From RCC1774 sp050330855 (GTDB taxonomy: Bacteria > Cyanobacteriota > Cyanobacteriia > Thermosynechococcales > Thermosynechococcaceae): DNA of 16,427 nucleotides. A model generated the notes under the pieces. It was not told where the DNA came from. It saw only the letters and a program-made list of their open reading frames with translations, and made no database searches. Positions 6,553 to 14,821 of the stretch are shown piece after piece. Each line of letters opens with the position of its first letter. Within the stretch, counting starts at the first letter, position 1. Both the position numbers and the translations under genes were made by a program. The stretch lies in assembly GCA_050330855.1 (NCBI GenBank), contig JBHJNL010000156.1, positions 1 through 16,427 of the forward strand. The letters are read 5' to 3'.

Positions 6553-7413
6553 CTACTTTAGCAATTGTGGCTTTGAGCTGACTAACGCGTCGAGTTCTTG
6601 CTGCATCTGGGTTCGGACTATTTCATAGCAGGATTGTACATAGTTGAGATCGCAAGCCGCCTCCCGCCCATAGCGCTCAAACACAATCGGCGGACACACT
6701 CGCGTTTGAATCGGCACCGGCAGCGGAATATTGGGCAAAGGACCAAACGCCACTCCCCAAGGTAGTCCAAGATAAACCGGAAAGACATCAGGATCGATGC
6801 CTCCCAGCCAGGGCATTCCCCAGTCATGGAGCTGCTCAATGAATTGATAGAGATCAGCCAGCACAATCAAGGTGTCGTGGGCACCGCTTGAAATCAGCGG
6901 CACAATCGGGACTTCTTCTTCTAATGCCAGCTTAATAAACCCAGTCCGCCCTGCGAGGTTGATGCGATTTCGTTGCCAATAAGGGCGGAATACATCCTGC
7001 GCTCCACCGGGATAGACCAGAACACTAGAGCCACTTCGGAGAGTTGCGATCGCCATTTTCGGATGGGCCATCACAGAGCCAATCTGACCTGCCAGTTGGG
7101 CTAGAGGCAAACAAGTTACCTTAAACGCCTGCCAGATACTTGGATGCAATAGCCCAAAAATTGACCGTTCGATCCCAAATTGTCGATACCAGTCATACAT
7201 TGCCATGTACATATCAGGAGCTGCAAGTCCGCCGTTGTGAGAGCCAACCATCAACACTGATCCGTCTGGAACATGATGCCAACCACTGGTTTGGACATGG
7301 AAATAGTTGCGATATAGCCAATCCAAAATCGGCATCAATCGGTGGAGAGCCTTAGGATCTCGGTATTCAAGGGACCAACCCAGCTTCGCGTTGTCCTCAG
7401 ATTGAATCAACAT
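6553..7413 (-). CDS. DGAT2/PlsC-like lipid acyltransferase (286 aa)
   Basis: This enzyme probably transfers an acyl group to a lipid or alcohol at the membrane surface. GSHNGGLAAPD (residues 57-67) corresponds to the acyltransferase block I, with His59 as the catalytic base and Asp67 downstream. VLVYPGGAQDVFRP (about 131-144) is the counterpart of FPEGTR in the form typical of DGAT2-like and phytyl-ester-synthase-like enzymes. TGFIKLALEEEVPIVPLISSGA (about 157-178, quoted in part) matches the following conserved block. Cyanobacterial relatives include Slr2103-type enzymes that make triacylglycerol and phytyl esters; I name this as family knowledge, not as proven orthology. The gene lies between two FAD enzymes upstream and a hydrolase downstream on the same strand. 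AGGAG about 12 bp before the ATG is a loose ribosome-binding site. Confidence 0.82.
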   Translation of the reverse strand: MLIQSEDNAKLGWSLEYRDPKALHRLMPILDWLYRNYFHVQTSGWHHVPDGSVLMVGSHNGGLAAPDMYMAMYDWYRQFGIERSIFGLLHPSIWQAFKVTCLPLAQLAGQIGSVMAHPKMAIATLRSGSSVLVYPGGAQDVFRPYWQRNRINLAGRTGFIKLALEEEVPIVPLISSGAHDTLIVLADLYQFIEQLHDWGMPWLGGIDPDVFPVYLGLPWGVAFGPLPNIPLPVPIQTRVCPPIVFERYGREAACDLNYVQSCYEIVRTQMQQELDALVSSKPQLLK

Positions 7414-7453
7414 ACAAACGACGACTCCTGATCATTCTCCCCATCCAAGTCTG

Positions 7454-7465
7454 CGGTGTACACCG
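7454..7465. promoter_or_regulatory. Perfect 12-bp palindrome between the second FAD gene and the acyltransferase gene
   Basis: CGGTGTACACCG is a perfect palindrome in the 101-bp gap, about 45 bp upstream of the acyltransferase ATG. It could be a repressor site for an internal promoter or a short hairpin. Its function is not shown. Confidence 0.25.
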
Positions 7466-7514
7466 TAGCCATCCGAGTGTAGAGAAAGAAGATAAATCCC
7501 AACTCAAGAAACAT

Positions 7515-8723
7515 CTAGCCAATCAACTGAGCCACCCGCATTGCTGAAGTGATGGCCCCCTCGTGCAGGCCATCTCCGAGATAAGCGCCCGCATGGTAAG
7601 TACTATTTTCTCCATTGGTCTCCACAATCTCATCGCGAGAGTGGAATGACTCAACCGAGTACAGCGGCGTATAGTGCTCTTGAATATGCAGAATTTTATC
7701 TTTGCGAATTAAGTTGCCGATATCAAAGGCCAGACTATAGCGCTGATCGCCCGTAATTCCACAGAGCTGGTTGAGAAACGCATTGTAGCCCCAGCCCTCA
7801 TCCGTTTGGAAAAAATCAAACTCAGAGGGCTGCTCAATACCGTAGCGATCATACATCGTCGTATCTGAGTGCAGAATTGTTCGCACTCGGTTCTCCTGCC
7901 AAGCCGAGAAGCGACGGGTTTCTGCTGGCGTTGGGTCAGCCAATAGCTTCATGACCTGGTCAGGCGGAGCCGCCAGAACCACCTTGTCAAACTGCTGCTG
8001 CCCCTCTGGCAACTCAATGATGATGCCATTTGATCGGGTAATGGACTTGACCTTAGTATCCAGAAAAACCTTGCCCTTAAACCGTTCCAGAATTTTCTCA
8101 ATGTAGGAATACACGCCGCCCTTGATTCTGAACCACTCAACGAAAATATCTCGGCGCAGGGCTGGAATCGCCAGCTCTGCAGGGAAATTATCGATCAGCT
8201 CAAACGGCATGGAATAGCTATACATAGTCAATAACTTGAGCCAGCAATTTCGGATACAAGGACGTGGTAAATGCTGAGACATCGGTTGATCATAAAAATC
8301 CTGTATTTTAGGAAACTGCATTTTCACCCAAAACCCAGCCGAACGAGCGTACAGTGTCTCTAGCCGCAGGTACTCCCGAAATCGCTGCAGTCCGGTAAAA
8401 TTATTGCGAATCATGCCTCCTGAGAGAAAGTGGTGACCATTCTTCAAGAACAACGCAGAGCCAATCTCGACCGGCTCTAATTCAATCTTCAGCGATCGCA
8501 TCAGCGCCAAGAAGTTGTGAAAGGTTGCCGGAAATTCCAGGACACCATTTTCTAAGATTTGATCACAGTCTGAATGGTTGGGCTGCACGTTTTTATTGAG
8601 GGTGCGGATGTGCCCACCGAGGACAGGCTGGCGCTCAAAAACCGTAACGTGATGCCTTTGCTGATCGAGCAGGTAGGCCGTCACCATGCCGCTGGCCCCA
8701 CCACCAATGATTGCGATTTTCAT
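7515..8723 (-). CDS. COG2907-like NAD/FAD-binding flavoprotein (amine oxidase/phytoene desaturase superfamily, 402 aa)
   Basis: The Rossmann dinucleotide fold is at the N-terminus: MKIAIIGGGASGMVTAYLL (GxGxxG at about 7-12), then VFERQPVLGGHIRT with the acidic residue that binds the FAD ribose. The C-terminal FAD signature is YHAGAYLGDGLHEGAITSAMRV, closest in my recollection to COG2907 proteins (CGAYxGxGxHExG), which in other bacteria often neighbour fatty-acid-modifying genes. I prefer the ATG at 8723 to the upstream ATG at 8789. The shorter form begins exactly at the Rossmann strand and sits 5 bp after the upstream stop (TGA at 8731-8729), with AAAGG as ribosome-binding site. That spacing implies translational coupling to the preceding FAD enzyme. 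The substrate is probably a long-chain acyl or isoprenoid compound (inference). Confidence 0.82.
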   Translation of the reverse strand: MKIAIIGGGASGMVTAYLLDQQRHHVTVFERQPVLGGHIRTLNKNVQPNHSDCDQILENGVLEFPATFHNFLALMRSLKIELEPVEIGSALFLKNGHHFLSGGMIRNNFTGLQRFREYLRLETLYARSAGFWVKMQFPKIQDFYDQPMSQHLPRPCIRNCWLKLLTMYSYSMPFELIDNFPAELAIPALRRDIFVEWFRIKGGVYSYIEKILERFKGKVFLDTKVKSITRSNGIIIELPEGQQQFDKVVLAAPPDQVMKLLADPTPAETRRFSAWQENRVRTILHSDTTMYDRYGIEQPSEFDFFQTDEGWGYNAFLNQLCGITGDQRYSLAFDIGNLIRKDKILHIQEHYTPLYSVESFHSRDEIVETNGENSTYHAGAYLGDGLHEGAITSAMRVAQLIG

Positions 8724-8728
8724 AGGCT

Positions 8729-10267
8729 TCAACCTTTCCCTAAAATGACATCGCCGGAGAGTCTTTGATAGAGGAGTGCCCCAGTCCAAAACGTGGGTCC
8801 AAACCCTGGGTAGCCAGAGGATGCATTACAGAAATAAAAATTCTTGAGGGAACTCTGGTGAGTGAGCCGACCTAGACCCATATTTTTGGGCGTCAGGCTA
8901 GAACCGTAGGAATTCCCCTGAGGACAACCACAAAACCGTTCGTTAGTCGTGGGGCTACCGGTGATCTTAAAGATGATGTGCTCTCGCAGGTTCGGAATGT
9001 AGTGCGCTTCGACGATGTCGAGAATGTGCTCAAATATTTCTTCCTTCTTCTGGGTGTAAAGTTTGCGATCGCTCCCCTGCAGCTCTCGAAAATAGTCATA
9101 GTTCGCCACCGTCAAAAACTCAATGATTTGACAATCTTCAGGACAATCTCGCTGGGCATCGGTTAGCAGCGTTGGGGTCGTGATCGCAAAGCTGGGCTGA
9201 GAAAAGTCATGGTGAACATACATCTGCTCAAAGGCTGTGTTGAGATTGCAATGCTCCGTATGGAACGTGTTCCATTTCCCAAATCCGTAGTCCCGCAGAT
9301 CTAGATCTTTCACAACGCAGTAGGCCATAAAGTTCGAAGGCGAGTAGTCATAGCTCAACTGTTTCTGGACTTTCTTCGAAAACTGTTCGATGCCGATCAT
9401 CTTGGCGGCTTTTTTGGGGTCCATGTTGCAAATGACGGTGTCGCCTGTGAAGTCTTGGGTTTCATGGGTAATGCGATCAATGGCCTGCACACCTTTAACC
9501 GTCTTGCCCGTCACCAAAAAGTTCACCACTTCTTGATTGAATAGAACCTGCCCATCCTGATCTTCAATCGTCTTCACAAGCGCTTTGATAACCGCTTCAA
9601 AATGCTGGGTAGGATAGAACGCACCTTCCTGATAGCTCGTGAACAGAATGACCCAGGCATAAAACGAAAGCTGGTTCGGAGGCAGTAAAAAATCAGGCCA
9701 CTGCAGCGCCAGCAGCGTTTGTGCGGCTTCGGGAAGTTTGAATTGCTCGAAAACATCCTGCAATGTGCTGTTCAGATATCGTCCGGCTGTCGCGGCCTGC
9801 CCCAAATGCTGCAACACCTCAAAAGGCTGCACTGGGGGAGAGAGAATTCTGAGTCCCGCTCGGACTTTTTGCACTTCGTCGATAAAGTGTTGGATTGCCT
9901 GCTGATGTTCAGGGAAAAGCTGAGCAAGTCGCTCAATCAAGGTCGATGAGTTTGAGGGGATATCCAGGGTATAACCCGGCATTCGCATGTGATCGAACCC
10001 ATTGGGGTCATATCGCTCAAAGGTAATCTCTTGATCTAGCCCCAACTGCTTCAGGACTCGATGGACAGCATGACCTTCACCGCAGTCCCAGACATAGTGC
10101 AGTTGAGCGTTGAAAGTATATTTTTTAGCCATCGTAAAGGTATGGCCGAACCCACCAGGATGTTCGTGGGATTCTAACATTTGTATTTTCTTGCCTGTCT
10201 GGGCCATCAAGGCTCCGAACACCAGCGCTGATAGGCCGCTACCGACAATCAAATAGTCAACTTTCAT
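8729..10267 (-). CDS. CrtISO/RetSat-like FAD-dependent oxidoreductase (512 aa)
   Basis: The protein opens with MKVDYLIVGSGLSALVFGAL (FAD-binding GxGxxA-type fold, residues 5-15) and ESHEHPGGFGHTF (31-43). It has HYVWDCGEGHAVHRVLKQLGL in the substrate-domain position and ends with GNSYGSSLTPKNMGLGRL and NFYFCNASSGYPGFGPTFWTGALLYQRL (read in parts), the second FAD-contact region. This layout is that of phytoene desaturase, carotenoid isomerase and retinol saturase relatives (COG1233), which reduce, desaturate or isomerise polyene chains. Length is normal (about 500 aa). It is the first gene of the set: GGAGGGGG lies about 5 bp before its ATG, and its stop is 5 bp from the next start. I cannot tell which of these activities it has, and a carotenoid role is not proven by context. 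Confidence 0.85.
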   Translation of the reverse strand: MKVDYLIVGSGLSALVFGALMAQTGKKIQMLESHEHPGGFGHTFTMAKKYTFNAQLHYVWDCGEGHAVHRVLKQLGLDQEITFERYDPNGFDHMRMPGYTLDIPSNSSTLIERLAQLFPEHQQAIQHFIDEVQKVRAGLRILSPPVQPFEVLQHLGQAATAGRYLNSTLQDVFEQFKLPEAAQTLLALQWPDFLLPPNQLSFYAWVILFTSYQEGAFYPTQHFEAVIKALVKTIEDQDGQVLFNQEVVNFLVTGKTVKGVQAIDRITHETQDFTGDTVICNMDPKKAAKMIGIEQFSKKVQKQLSYDYSPSNFMAYCVVKDLDLRDYGFGKWNTFHTEHCNLNTAFEQMYVHHDFSQPSFAITTPTLLTDAQRDCPEDCQIIEFLTVANYDYFRELQGSDRKLYTQKKEEIFEHILDIVEAHYIPNLREHIIFKITGSPTTNERFCGCPQGNSYGSSLTPKNMGLGRLTHQSSLKNFYFCNASSGYPGFGPTFWTGALLYQRLSGDVILGKG

Positions 10268-10431
10268 GAGGCCCCCTCCAGTCAGTCTTGGATGAGCAAG
10301 TTACCTAAAAGGGTAATGAGAAGTTTTGAGGAACTTATGAGGGACAATAGCTCCTATTCGTTTGAGGAGTGGATATGCTTGACGTGTTACACCAACTATT
10401 AAAATGGCTCAAAATGACCTGCGCGGATAGA
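10268..10431 (-). promoter_or_regulatory. Gap between the ATPase 3' end and the FAD/acyltransferase set; presumed promoter region
   Basis: These 164 bp should carry the terminator of the ATPase gene and the promoter of the four-gene set. TTACC/GGTAA (10301-10305 and 10312-10316) forms only a weak hairpin. On the minus strand TTGAGC is followed 17 bp later by TAACAC, a poor match to consensus. No strong regulatory site was recognised. Confidence 0.25.
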
Positions 10432-13188
10432 TTATCGAGACTTGGGGGTGTCATCGTTAGCGTGTTGGTCTTTCTCAAACAGTCGCCAAAACAGTCCCTT
10501 AGTTGCCTCATTCACAACTAGAGGCAACACTGCACTCAGAATAATCAAGCAGCCATCTCCACCGCTAATGGGGCTGATGCTGAGTAATGTTCTCAGTTTT
10601 GGAATCATCAATGCCAAGCACTGCAGACTGAAAGAGAAGATGAGAGCCGCAGCTAAATAGAGGTTCGGTGGCAGTGATTCTTTACTAAAAATACCTAGTA
10701 TCGTTGAGCGACAGCTTAGGGAATGGATGAGTTGTGCCGAAGTCAGGCTTAAGAACCCAAGAGTTGTGGCATGAGAACCAAGACCATATTGATTAACTGC
10801 ATAGCTGTAGGTTGTCAGAGTGCTGATGGAGATGACCATCGCCTCAAATAGCATCCGTTTGAGATCGGTGGCTCGCAGTAGCGATTCGCTCGGATCACGG
10901 GGCGGTAAATTTAGAACACCAGCCTCGGGAGGCTCTAAAGCTAGGGCAAGTCCGGGGAATATGTCGGTGATTAAATTGAGCCACAGGAGCTGAAGAGCGT
11001 TCAGGGGTTGGCCCAAAGCGGCCCCGGTCGCCAGCAGCATGACCAAAATCTCGCTCAGATTGGTTGAGAGGAGAAAGTGAATAGCTTTGCGGATGTTGCT
11101 ATAGATCGTGCGCCCCCTACTAATGGCCGTAATCAGGGTGGCAAGATTGTCATCCGCTAGCACAACATCCGCGACTTCGCGGGCTAAATCAGTGCCTGTA
11201 TGCCCCATGGCAATGCCGATATCCGCCGCTTTGAGGGCTGGGGCATCGTTGATACCATCGCCGGTCATGGCGACAACGCGACCCGTTTGCTGGAGGGCTT
11301 GGACAATTTGCAGTTTGTGAGTGGGACTGATGCGGGCAAAGCCGTGAACGTCACTCTTGCTCAGGTTGAAGTCATTGGAGGCCAGATCGTTAAGAACGTT
11401 GGCATCGAGGATCTGCAGCGGCTTATCTTGACTGAGGTTTAAGGTTTGACCGACGGCATAGGCCGTTGGATGCTGGTCTCCGGTGAGCATGATCGTGTCG
11501 ACACCGGCCTGATGAAAGGTCTTGATCGCTCCTTCGACGCCTTGCCGGATCGGATCGGTCATTCCCACTAAGCCCAGCCAGATAATTGTGTTGGGGGCTA
11601 TTAATGGATCTTTTTGCCCATGGAGAGCATGGTTCGTTAGGCAGTAGGCGACGCCTAAGACTCGCAGTGCCTGTCCCGCCATCCGTTTGTTGGCCTCTGT
11701 GATATTTTGTCGATCTGCATCACTCAGAACAACTTGGGTTCCTGCTTCAAGCCTCCATTGGCAAAGTCTTAAAACTTCGTTGGGGTTGCCTTTTACGGCG
11801 ATGAGTTGTTGATCGGCTTCTATTGCTGTGTGTAGGGTTGCCATGTAGTTGCGATCGCAACTTCGATACTGCGTCACCAACCGAGGGAACGTTCTTCTGA
11901 GATCAGATACATCAACCCCAGCCCGAATCGCCAGTTCAATCAGCGCCTTCTCCGTAGAGGTTCCGGCCAGACTTTCGATCTCATTGGTCCCATTTACATC
12001 TGTTTCGTTACAGAGAACCAAGACCTTTAACAACAACTGCAGATCAACATCGTTCAACGGCTGGATGGAATGATTGCCATTCAACCAACCCCCAGCACGG
12101 ATTTGAATCGTTCGGTCGTCGGCAAACAGTTCCACCACCGACATTGTATTTTCAGTCAGGGTTCCGGTTTTATCGAGGCAGAGAGACTGCATTGATCCTA
12201 ATGCCTCTATCGCTTCCAGGCGACGGATCAGAACCTTTTGGCGGCGCATTTCTAAAATACCCAGGGCCAAGGTGGTGGTGGCTACAGCGGGTAACCCCTC
12301 CGGCACAGCGGCCACAGCCAGCGCAATAGAGGTCTTCAGCATCTGCAGCAGTCCGTAGCCGCGCAGCACCCCTAAGCCGAAGATCACGAAGCAAACACCG
12401 CTAGAGACAAAGACAAGTTGATTACCCACCTGATCAAGCTGCTGCTCCATGGGTGTGGGAGACGCAAGGGTTGTACCCACTAGCCACTGAATCCGCCCAA
12501 TTTCGGTGGCCGTTCCGGTGGCGACCACTACCGCGAGTCCCTGCCCTCCTGTAACCAAGGTGCCTTTGTAGACCATATTGTTGCGATCGCCCAATGCAGC
12601 CGCCACACTTGAAAGACAATCGGTGCTTTTGTGAATGGGCAGACTCTCCCCCGTCAGGACTGACTCATCGATAGTCAGGCGCTCTATTTCAATGAGACGA
12701 GCATCCGCTGCCACAACGCATCCTGGCTTCAAACTCAACACATCCCCAGGCACAACATCTTGGATATTGATCGAGATCAACATCCCATCGCGCAATACCT
12801 GAGCCGTATATTCAGTTTGATCCTTCAGGGATTGAATGATCCGCTCAGACTGACTTTCTGTAGCATACCCAATCACCGCATTAATCAAGACCACGGCCAT
12901 AATCACAATGGCGTCGGTATGTCCCCCCGTCCAAAACGAGAGCACCGCTGCGATACTCAATAAGACAACCGGCAGCGTCTTAAATTGTTCGACTAAAATA
13001 CTCAGGCGTGACCGTGGTGGGGTCTCTGGCTGACGGTTCAGACCATACTGTTCCAGATAGTGCTGAACCTTCTCGCTAGACAATCCCTGATTCCGGTCGA
13101 CTTGCCAAAGCATAAGAATGGCATCTGCTGTTTGACAGTGCCAAGGATGCGGAACGAAATTGGGAGCGCTGAGACGAGTTGACTTCAC
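10432..13188 (-). CDS. P2A-type cation-transporting ATPase, probably Ca2+ (918 aa)
   Basis: This is a P-type ATPase that pumps a divalent cation across the membrane. An N-terminal cation-ATPase domain (WHCQTADAILMLW, from about residue 16) is followed by membrane helices from about 71. The actuator motif is LTGES (178-182), M4 is AVPEGLP (about 294-300), and the phosphorylation motif is DKTGTLT with Asp339. Later motifs are MLTGDQ (about 567-571) and TGDGINDAP (642-650). The M5 residues NLSE (Asn710, Glu713) and the M6 residues NLITD (Asn738, Thr741, Asp742) match the positions that form both Ca2+ sites in SERCA, so Ca2+ is the most likely substrate, with Mn2+ possible. The nucleotide-domain KGxPE reads KGNPN. 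The start is GTG with only a weak TTGAG upstream, but it suits the conserved N-terminus. The gene stands alone after a repeat-bearing gap. Confidence 0.93.
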   Translation of the reverse strand: MKSTRLSAPNFVPHPWHCQTADAILMLWQVDRNQGLSSEKVQHYLEQYGLNRQPETPPRSRLSILVEQFKTLPVVLLSIAAVLSFWTGGHTDAIVIMAVVLINAVIGYATESQSERIIQSLKDQTEYTAQVLRDGMLISINIQDVVPGDVLSLKPGCVVAADARLIEIERLTIDESVLTGESLPIHKSTDCLSSVAAALGDRNNMVYKGTLVTGGQGLAVVVATGTATEIGRIQWLVGTTLASPTPMEQQLDQVGNQLVFVSSGVCFVIFGLGVLRGYGLLQMLKTSIALAVAAVPEGLPAVATTTLALGILEMRRQKVLIRRLEAIEALGSMQSLCLDKTGTLTENTMSVVELFADDRTIQIRAGGWLNGNHSIQPLNDVDLQLLLKVLVLCNETDVNGTNEIESLAGTSTEKALIELAIRAGVDVSDLRRTFPRLVTQYRSCDRNYMATLHTAIEADQQLIAVKGNPNEVLRLCQWRLEAGTQVVLSDADRQNITEANKRMAGQALRVLGVAYCLTNHALHGQKDPLIAPNTIIWLGLVGMTDPIRQGVEGAIKTFHQAGVDTIMLTGDQHPTAYAVGQTLNLSQDKPLQILDANVLNDLASNDFNLSKSDVHGFARISPTHKLQIVQALQQTGRVVAMTGDGINDAPALKAADIGIAMGHTGTDLAREVADVVLADDNLATLITAISRGRTIYSNIRKAIHFLLSTNLSEILVMLLATGAALGQPLNALQLLWLNLITDIFPGLALALEPPEAGVLNLPPRDPSESLLRATDLKRMLFEAMVISISTLTTYSYAVNQYGLGSHATTLGFLSLTSAQLIHSLSCRSTILGIFSKESLPPNLYLAAALIFSFSLQCLALMIPKLRTLLSISPISGGDGCLIILSAVLPLVVNEATKGLFWRLFEKDQHANDDTPKSR

Positions 13189-13256
13189 TCAAATAAAGGC
13201 AAACGATAGGGAATACAAGACCTGGAAGCTAGCATTCTGATCCGACCCATCACAAC

Positions 13257-13321
13257 ATGCCAGATCACTTGGCCTCTAAATAATAAAGCGCCGAATAATA
13301 GAGCGCCGAGTCATCTGGCAT
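13257..13321. repeat. Inverted repeat enclosing a 15-bp tandem duplication, upstream of the ATPase
   Basis: ATGCCAGAT (13257-13265) and ATCTGGCAT (13313-13321) are perfect 9-bp inverted repeats 47 bp apart. Between them AATAATAAAGCGCCG (13279-13293) is directly followed by AATAATAGAGCGCCG (13294-13308), differing at one base. The block lies between the DJ-1 fusion stop and the ATPase start, both on the minus strand. It could be a processed stem-loop, a tiny mobile repeat or a pair of regulator sites. Confidence 0.5.
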
Positions 13322-13355
13322 CCCAGCTTCCGATGATGCTCAGTCCTTGCAGGAC

Positions 13356-14441
13356 TTAACTGATGGCAGCAAGCGTGGTCGGTGTCGGAGGCTTGACCTT
13401 ACCTTCTGATCGAGTACGGTAAAGCTTCGCTAACCGTTGTTCGTGGTTTGCTAAATCTCGTTCAACCTCTTCTAAGAGCAACACGGTTTGAGGGTCAGTG
13501 AGTTGACTGCACAGGTGATGGAGATCGACCACACCCGTCTGGATGTCTCCCAGCGCCCGACGCATAATCGAGATCGGATCGCTGGACTGCAGCCAGCCTT
13601 GAAGGGCCGCATAGGCTTCACTGCCAACGGCTTGCCAGGTCACCCTTTCCTTGAAAGCATCATATAGGCGGGCTTCTAAGCGTTCCACATGATAATGCTT
13701 GGTCGAGCTAACGCCCTGCAGGAACTGCCGCAGCTCTGGGTCTGAAACTCGGTTGCTATATTGCATGAATGCTTCCTGGGTATAGCGTTCACCCAAAATA
13801 GCGGTGTTTAATGCTTGGATAAGGTCTTGCTTGCTAGAACCACCCCAGGCTTCACCCAATTTCCAACAGTCATAGGTGAGATCAAGGGTCTCTGGCAAGA
13901 TTGTTCCCTTAATCTTTAGTCCTAGATGATTGAGAATCATCGCGGTGAACAGGGGCACATCCCCAGCTTGTCTGGCTGTGATCAAGTGATCGTCGATCAC
14001 GACTGGCTTATTGTTATAGACCGCACCCGCATTGAGGATATCTCTGCGAATCGAACGAATCCCTGTCGCATGTTTGTCCTGCAGTTGCTCAGTTTCAATG
14101 AGAACCTGTGGGCCATAGCCAATCGCTGCGACAAGTTTGCCCTCCATGAGCGCAAGCTTCACTAAGTGGACCACATTAGGATTTGTGCGGATGTGGCCCA
14201 CAGGAATGATGATCGCATCAAAGTCCTCAGCCCTGACCTCAGTGGGGGTTGAGTCGGGCTTAACTGAAACAGTGCCGTGCTTGCCTTTGTAGGCTTCGTT
14301 CATTCGAGAACCGAGGACTGTAACTGTGGCTCCTGCTTTCCGGAATGCAGTGTAGGGCACCTGAAACAGTGCGTCTTCAAACTGGTCCTCCAGCAAGATG
14401 GCGATTTGTTTTTTATCTGTTTCTGTATGGGGGGATGACAT
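13356..14441 (-). CDS. DJ-1/PfpI domain lacking the nucleophile cysteine, fused to a ferritin-like domain (361 aa)
   Basis: Residues about 11-175 are a DJ-1/PfpI (YhbO-like) domain: IAILLEDQFEDALF with the conserved Glu18, AEDFDAIIIPVG, NAGAVYNNKPVVIDDHLITAR and DVPLFTAMIL. The nucleophile elbow, usually AICHGPQ, reads AIGYGPQ here (Gly108-Tyr109), so the catalytic Cys-His pair is gone. The protease, deglycase or chaperone chemistry attributed to the family is therefore unlikely. Residues about 200-340 are helical with ferritin/rubrerythrin-like spacing of Glu and His: ILGERYTQEAFMQY, STKHYHVERLEARL, DIQTGVVDLHHL and EVERDLANHEQRL. This suggests a four-helix bundle, perhaps metal-binding. The gene lies 29 bp after the DUF5335 gene, and AAGAGG precedes its ATG. 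An oxidative or metal stress role is an inference. Confidence 0.8.
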   Translation of the reverse strand: MSSPHTETDKKQIAILLEDQFEDALFQVPYTAFRKAGATVTVLGSRMNEAYKGKHGTVSVKPDSTPTEVRAEDFDAIIIPVGHIRTNPNVVHLVKLALMEGKLVAAIGYGPQVLIETEQLQDKHATGIRSIRRDILNAGAVYNNKPVVIDDHLITARQAGDVPLFTAMILNHLGLKIKGTILPETLDLTYDCWKLGEAWGGSSKQDLIQALNTAILGERYTQEAFMQYSNRVSDPELRQFLQGVSSTKHYHVERLEARLYDAFKERVTWQAVGSEAYAALQGWLQSSDPISIMRRALGDIQTGVVDLHHLCSQLTDPQTVLLLEEVERDLANHEQRLAKLYRTRSEGKVKPPTPTTLAAIS

Positions 14442-14470
14442 GGGGTTGACCTCTTACTCATATTTGATTG

Positions 14471-14821
14471 CTAGCTGAAACGGAGAATGGCTTGATTCCC
14501 GCTGTGATCAACAATTTCTAGAGCGACGACCTCGCCAGCATCGTCTTTGGCGACCCAAACCGCTTCAGGCTCTGTAACCGTATGGGAATAGACCACCGCA
14601 TCACGACCGATCGCGATAATGACGTCGTTGCCTTTATTCACAGGTTCATAGGTAATCGAAGCCAATGGCGACTGTTTGACAAGGGGCTCATCCCCCATTT
14701 CTTTATCCGCCACTTCAAGGCTGAGGAGTCGTTCACTGTTGGTTTTCGTGAACTGATCAAAAAAAGTTAACCACTGCTCTTGGGGAATTTGCTGTGTCTT
14801 TTGAATTGCATGTTTAGTCAT
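14471..14821 (-). CDS. DUF5335 family protein (116 aa)
   Basis: The sequence QIPQEQWLTFFDQFTKTNSERLLSLEV, then SPLASITYEPVNKGNDVIIAIG and a C-terminal AGEVVALEIVDHSGNQAILRF, follows the DUF5335 pattern as I recall it. These are small soluble proteins of unknown function, often near stress-related genes. No signal peptide, membrane segment or catalytic motif is visible. It is the first gene of a two-gene minus-strand set with the DJ-1/ferritin fusion (29-bp gap). GGGAGAG about 6 bp before the ATG supports the start. Family assignment is reasonably firm from the closing LEIVD motif; function is unknown. Confidence 0.7.
   Translation of the reverse strand: MTKHAIQKTQQIPQEQWLTFFDQFTKTNSERLLSLEVADKEMGDEPLVKQSPLASITYEPVNKGNDVIIAIGRDAVVYSHTVTEPEAVWVAKDDAGEVVALEIVDHSGNQAILRFS

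Noticed and set aside
8724..8789. Longer N-terminus (22 extra residues) for the COG2907-like protein
   Set aside because: The extension would overlap the upstream gene, and the extra residues look like that gene read in another frame; the ATG at 8723 begins exactly at the Rossmann fold.
10376..10519. Short plus-strand frame starting MLDVLHQLLKWL with GAGGAG upstream
   Set aside because: Most of it is antisense to the 3' end of the cation ATPase gene and no family is recognisable; the ribosome-binding site match may be chance.
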